From Plantago ovata (lineage: Eukaryota; Streptophyta; Magnoliopsida; Lamiales; Plantaginaceae): a stretch of DNA of 64,000 nucleotides. The stretch spans positions 102,750,855 through 102,814,854 of the forward strand of contig CM051458.1 of assembly GCA_028274465.1 (NCBI GenBank), given 5' to 3'. Positions 60,219 to 64,000 of the stretch are shown here, piece by piece. A model generated the notes under the pieces. The model saw nothing but the letters and a program-made list of their open reading frames with translations. It was not told the DNA's origin and did not search any database. Within the stretch, counting starts at the first letter, position 1, and each line of letters begins with the position of its first letter. The translations under genes were made by a program, and so were the position numbers.

Positions 60219-63200
60219 TTACTAGATGGTTTATGCTGGCAATAACTTTGCAGGGAAACCACAGTTTACAAAGAAGCAAGCAGATCTTTTCTTTCCTCCT
60301 GATTTTGCGGACGACTTCCCAGTGTCCATGCAGGTACTTGTTTGTTTGAGTATCCTGATTCTTTTTGTGGTGTGCTTCTGTGTTACTGCACCTATTCTTT
60401 CATTTTTACTCTCTTAAAGCATGCTCTGTTATCAACTTTGCAGATATCGAACAAGTATGGACTTCTTTTCGTGATTACGAAGCTTGGGCTGCTTTTTGTG
60501 TATGATTTGGAAACTGCGACAGCCGTATACAGAAACAGAATCAGTCCAGACCCCATATTTCTAACATCAGAAGCTTCATCCGTTGGTGGTTTCTATGCAA
60601 TCAATAGGCGAGGCCAGGTCTTACTAGCCACTGTAAATGAAGCAACTATTGTGAATTTCGTCAGTGGCCAGGTACAACCCAATCTCGTTCTGTGTCTCCC
60701 TGTTTGCATGCGAGCATGTGTTTCCCTTCATTTATTAGTCATGGACTCAATTCCAGCTGCTAAATATTGAAATTCATCACTACTCTTGAACACGCTAGAA
60801 TTTAAGAAGGTTTGGCAAAAGCAGATATATAATAGTTGGGGATACTTTAGAGATACCCTTTAATGTCTTATCAATTATCATTTAGGAGTACTTAAAGAAT
60901 CATACTGAAACTCTGGAATGTATGTTTAGTAAATCTTCCATTACATATTCTGATATTAGTTCAATTATTGTTGTCAGTTGAATAACCTGGAGCTTGCCGT
61001 AAGTCTTGCTAGAAGAGGAAATCTTCCTGGTGCGGAAAATTTGGTACGTTAATCTTTTCCTGAACTTTCTATTACAAACATATGTTCAAGCTTCCACTCT
61101 TCTGTCTATGTACAATGGGATTCTTGCAAATTGAAATGTTTGGTAATAGTTTCTACTGTTCTAGTTATATATTTTTTACGGGTCAACTTATTAACTGAGT
61201 CTTTCCCTGGATGGCCTGGATGTCAACTTATTATGCTCTTTCTTTATTCATACTTAAAATGGTTCTCATATTACCTCCCCAATATTTTTTTAGCTACGCC
61301 AATTATGATATCCATCATATTGTTCCTTTTGTTGAAAAAACATGCCACATTTCTTTTTTCTTTTAGTGTACCACAGGGGCGTGGTTCATTTATTACGTTA
61401 TACATTTCTTTTGATATCTATGACCTGATGTATTTCCATCTTATCTTGTTTCAGGTTGTTCAGCGTTTCCAAGAATTGTTTGCTCAGACCAAGTATAAAG
61501 AGGCTGCTGAGCTCGCGGCAGAATCTCCACAAGGCATCCTAAGGACACCCGACACTGTTGCCAAATTCCAGGTTTCTTTGTACAGTAGTTTCATGTTTAT
61601 CTGTTTTAAATAGTCATAGTAGTGGAAGTAAAAGTGCTACTGACTTGCTGTTTTAAGTGGCAATGTTTTAGTAGTCTCTTATGTTATGTTGTGTTATATA
61701 TAGTGGCATAGTGCACATTTTCTTATGGTGAAGAATTCTAAGAAATGAACATGCGATATTTTCTCGTATTTTCAGAGTGTTCCCGTTCAAGCTGGGCAGA
61801 CACCACCATTGCTTCAATATTTCGGAACATTATTAACCAAAGGGAAACTCAATGCATTTGAATCTTTGGAGTTATCTCGTCTTGTTGTCAACCAAGGCAA
61901 GAAGAATTTACTGGAGAATTGGTTGGCGGAAGATAAACTAGAATGTAGTGAAGAACTTGGTGACCTCGTGAAGGTTACAATTCATCTATGCTAATGAAAT
62001 TTCCACAAATCAATATTCATGTATTGTTCAAATCTTTCAGTTACATATTTTCTTCCCCATCTTAAAATGTACATCTTGATCCAACATGTAGACTGTTGAT
62101 AATGACCTTGCGCTGAAAATATATATCAAAGCCAGAGCTACACCTAAGGTTGTGGCTGCTTTTGCGGAGCGTCGAGAGTTTGACAAGATATTGATATACT
62201 CAAAGCAGGTGAATTTATTAATAATTAGCGCCAATGTTTCTTCTCTCTCTCTCTCTCCCTCTCCCTCCCCCACTCATAATCATCATTGGTGCAAAATTTA
62301 ATTTGCACTTGGTGCCTTCTGTATGATTTTGTGCAACTTGTTCCATTGAATAATCTCTCTGTCTTGACACAGGTTGGTTACACACCTGATTATCTGTTCC
62401 TTCTGCAAACAATCCTGCGAGCAGATCCTCAGGTATGCATGATTCACCAACTCCTCATAATGAAATTTAAATGGTCGAGTGACCTGTATTACTCCTTTTG
62501 GTAGAAGCGACGTGGTATTACAATTATAATGCAATGTCTTGTACTTGCAGGGAGCTGTAAATTTTGCCCTTATGATGTCCCAAATGGAAGGTGGTTGCCC
62601 TGTTGATTACAATACCATCACTGATCTCTTCCTTCAGGTATGCATGCTTCTCGTTCCACTCTTGAATCTGATCTGACATTCAGCCTTAAATGCCTAGTGT
62701 CCGGAATCACAAAGCACTGGTTTACGTAAGTGACATAGCTCGGCTATTTTCTTTCATCAGAGGAACATGATTCGTGAAGCTACAGCATTTCTCTTGGATG
62801 TTCTAAAACCGAATTTGCCTGAGCATGCACACCTGCAAACAAAGGTCCCTTTTGCACTCTATTCATTGTGGATTAATCTTACTATCTTTGCATCTTTCAT
62901 ATACTCATGTTCCCACTCCAATTCAGGTTCTCGAGATCAACCTTGTGACGTTTCCTAATGTAGCTGATGCAATTTTAGCAAATGGCATGTTTAGCCACTA
63001 TGACAGACCACGTATTGCACAGCTATGTGAGAAAGCTGGGCTATATGTCCGAGCTCTTCAGGTTGATCACCTTGTTCTACTTCTATTCTGCATTAGATTT
63101 TTAAATATTTTTCCCTCCTTACAAATAAATAATTTACTTTTGCTTGCAGCATTACTCTGAGTTGCCTGATATCAAGCGTGTTATTGTGAATACTCATGCC

Positions 63201-63973
63201 ATTGAGCCACAGGTGATTTGATTTTGGTTATTGTCTATGCCCCTTCTTTACATGGCTGGATTACTTATTTATGTGGAACTTTTCAGGCACTTGTTGAATT
63301 CTTTGGTACACTTTCCAAAGAATGGGCACTAGAATGTATGAAAGATCTTTTATTGGTCAATTTAAGAGGAAACCTTCAGATCATTGTTCAGGTATAATTT
63401 CTAGATGAACCTATATGATAGTAGAAATCTCTTAAAATATTCTTCTGAAGAATCAATACTCAGAAATGTTGTCATTCTTCAGTTAAATGACTTGAGAGGC
63501 ATACTATTGTGCAGGTTGCAAAAGAATATTGCGAACAATTGGGAGTTGAACAATGCATCAAGCTCTTTGAGCAGTTTAAGTCTTATGAGGGCCTTTATTT
63601 CTTCTTGGGATCATATTTGAGCTCCAGGTAAGCAATTAGAGAAACGACCTGGTAATCTGCATATCATGGAATGATCAAATTTACTGTAACCTTGATGCTA
63701 ATTTGTGGGACCTCTTGCAGTGAGGATCCTGACATTCACTTTAAATATATCGAAGCTGCTGCCAAGACTGGTCAAATCAAAGAAGTGGAACGTGTAACTA
63801 GAGAATCAAACTTTTATGATCCAGAGAAAACCAAAAACTTTTTAATGGAAGCCAAACTTCCTGATGCTCGGCCATTGATCAATGTGTGTGATCGTCATGG
63901 TTTTGTGCCAGACCTCACACATTACTTATACTCGAGCAACATGCTTCGCTATATTGAGGGTTATGTGCAAAAG
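57354..63973 (+). CDS. CHC: Clathrin heavy chain, N-terminal half (partial, 21 exons in window)
   Basis: Clathrin heavy chain forms the triskelion legs that coat vesicles at the plasma membrane, TGN and cell plate. ATG 57354 begins [15 protein letters not shown]. Exons: 57354-57398, 57629-57833, 58616-58704, 58832-58910, 59023-59150, 59806-59904, 60000-60108, 60254-60333, 60444-60671, 60978-61043, 61455-61571, 61776-61973, 62092-62208, 62373-62432, 62551-62637, 62761-62844, 62927-63061, 63150-63212, 63287-63391, 63515-63627 and 63721-63973. Phases agree throughout: 820 codons of roughly 1700. Landmarks: propeller start [40 protein letters not shown], then the leg helices ([48 protein letters not shown]), reaching [23 protein letters not shown] donor follows at 63974. 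Introns 3 and 4 use GC donors (GCAAGA, GCAAGG). No lesion seen. Confidence 0.97.
60179..60218. repeat. (GT)12(AT)8 compound microsatellite in a clathrin intron
   Basis: An uninterrupted GT run followed by an AT run, within intron 7. Confidence 0.95.
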
Positions 63974-64000
63974 GTATAATGAATATCTGCAAAGCTTTCA

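Noticed and set aside
1..64000. CRISPR arrays, rRNA genes, organellar insertions, operon-like prokaryotic organisation
   Set aside because: None seen. Repeats are microsatellites and transposons, and genes are spliced and singly promoted, as in a plant nuclear genome.

Overview
This is a stretch of plant nuclear DNA: AT-rich, with intron-rich protein genes, plant-type MITEs and tRNA-derived SINEs, a tRNA-Lys gene and many di- and trinucleotide microsatellites. The gene set (plastid omega-3 desaturase, plant tomosyn, DOG1-domain protein, TBL acetyltransferase, early-nodulin-like protein, clathrin heavy chain) points to a dicot. Nothing here fixes the species. There are no bacterial, organellar or viral genes and no CRISPR array.

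Layout. 1-165 is the 3' end of an unidentified reading frame. 1524-3783 (-) is the plastid omega-3 fatty acid desaturase FAD7/8. All eight exons are recognisable, but one base is missing in exon 1. 4.0-8.3 kb is repeat-rich spacer. 8321-19142 (-) is a complete 24-exon tomosyn/Lgl-type WD40 protein with a C-terminal R-SNARE motif (1093 aa predicted), and it carries a SINE in an intron. 20035-20107 (-) is tRNA-Lys(CUU). 21501-22399 (-) is a two-exon DOG1-domain protein. 22.5-25.2 kb holds a two-headed SINE and a Stowaway-like MITE. 25966-27735 (+) is a decayed, intron-containing gamma-glutamyl transpeptidase pseudogene. 30499-31394 (+) is a thaumatin-like protein gene with a one-base deletion. 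32.4-42 kb is a graveyard of gene fragments and transposons (an unknown degenerate gene, MITEs, F-box fragments, local duplications).

42697-45131 (+) is an intact trichome-birefringence-like (TBL) polysaccharide O-acetyltransferase. 45-50.8 kb is mostly MITE-like AT-rich spacer. 50922-51520 (+) is an early-nodulin-like phytocyanin. 53.6-54.5 kb holds a second broken F-box copy. 55460-56975 is a Mutator-like element with about 52-bp inverted ends and a perfect 9-bp target duplication. 57354 to the right edge (+) is the first 21 exons (820 codons) of clathrin heavy chain.

The genes do not form a functional cluster. Tomosyn and clathrin both act in membrane traffic, but neighbours in plant genomes are usually unrelated. 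The most unusual features are: five GC-AG introns concentrated in two genes; the single-base lesions in otherwise intact FAD7 and thaumatin-like genes; a two-headed SINE; and an F-box fragment pair in which a shared 290-bp repeat lies on opposite sides. No clearly new multi-gene system was found.
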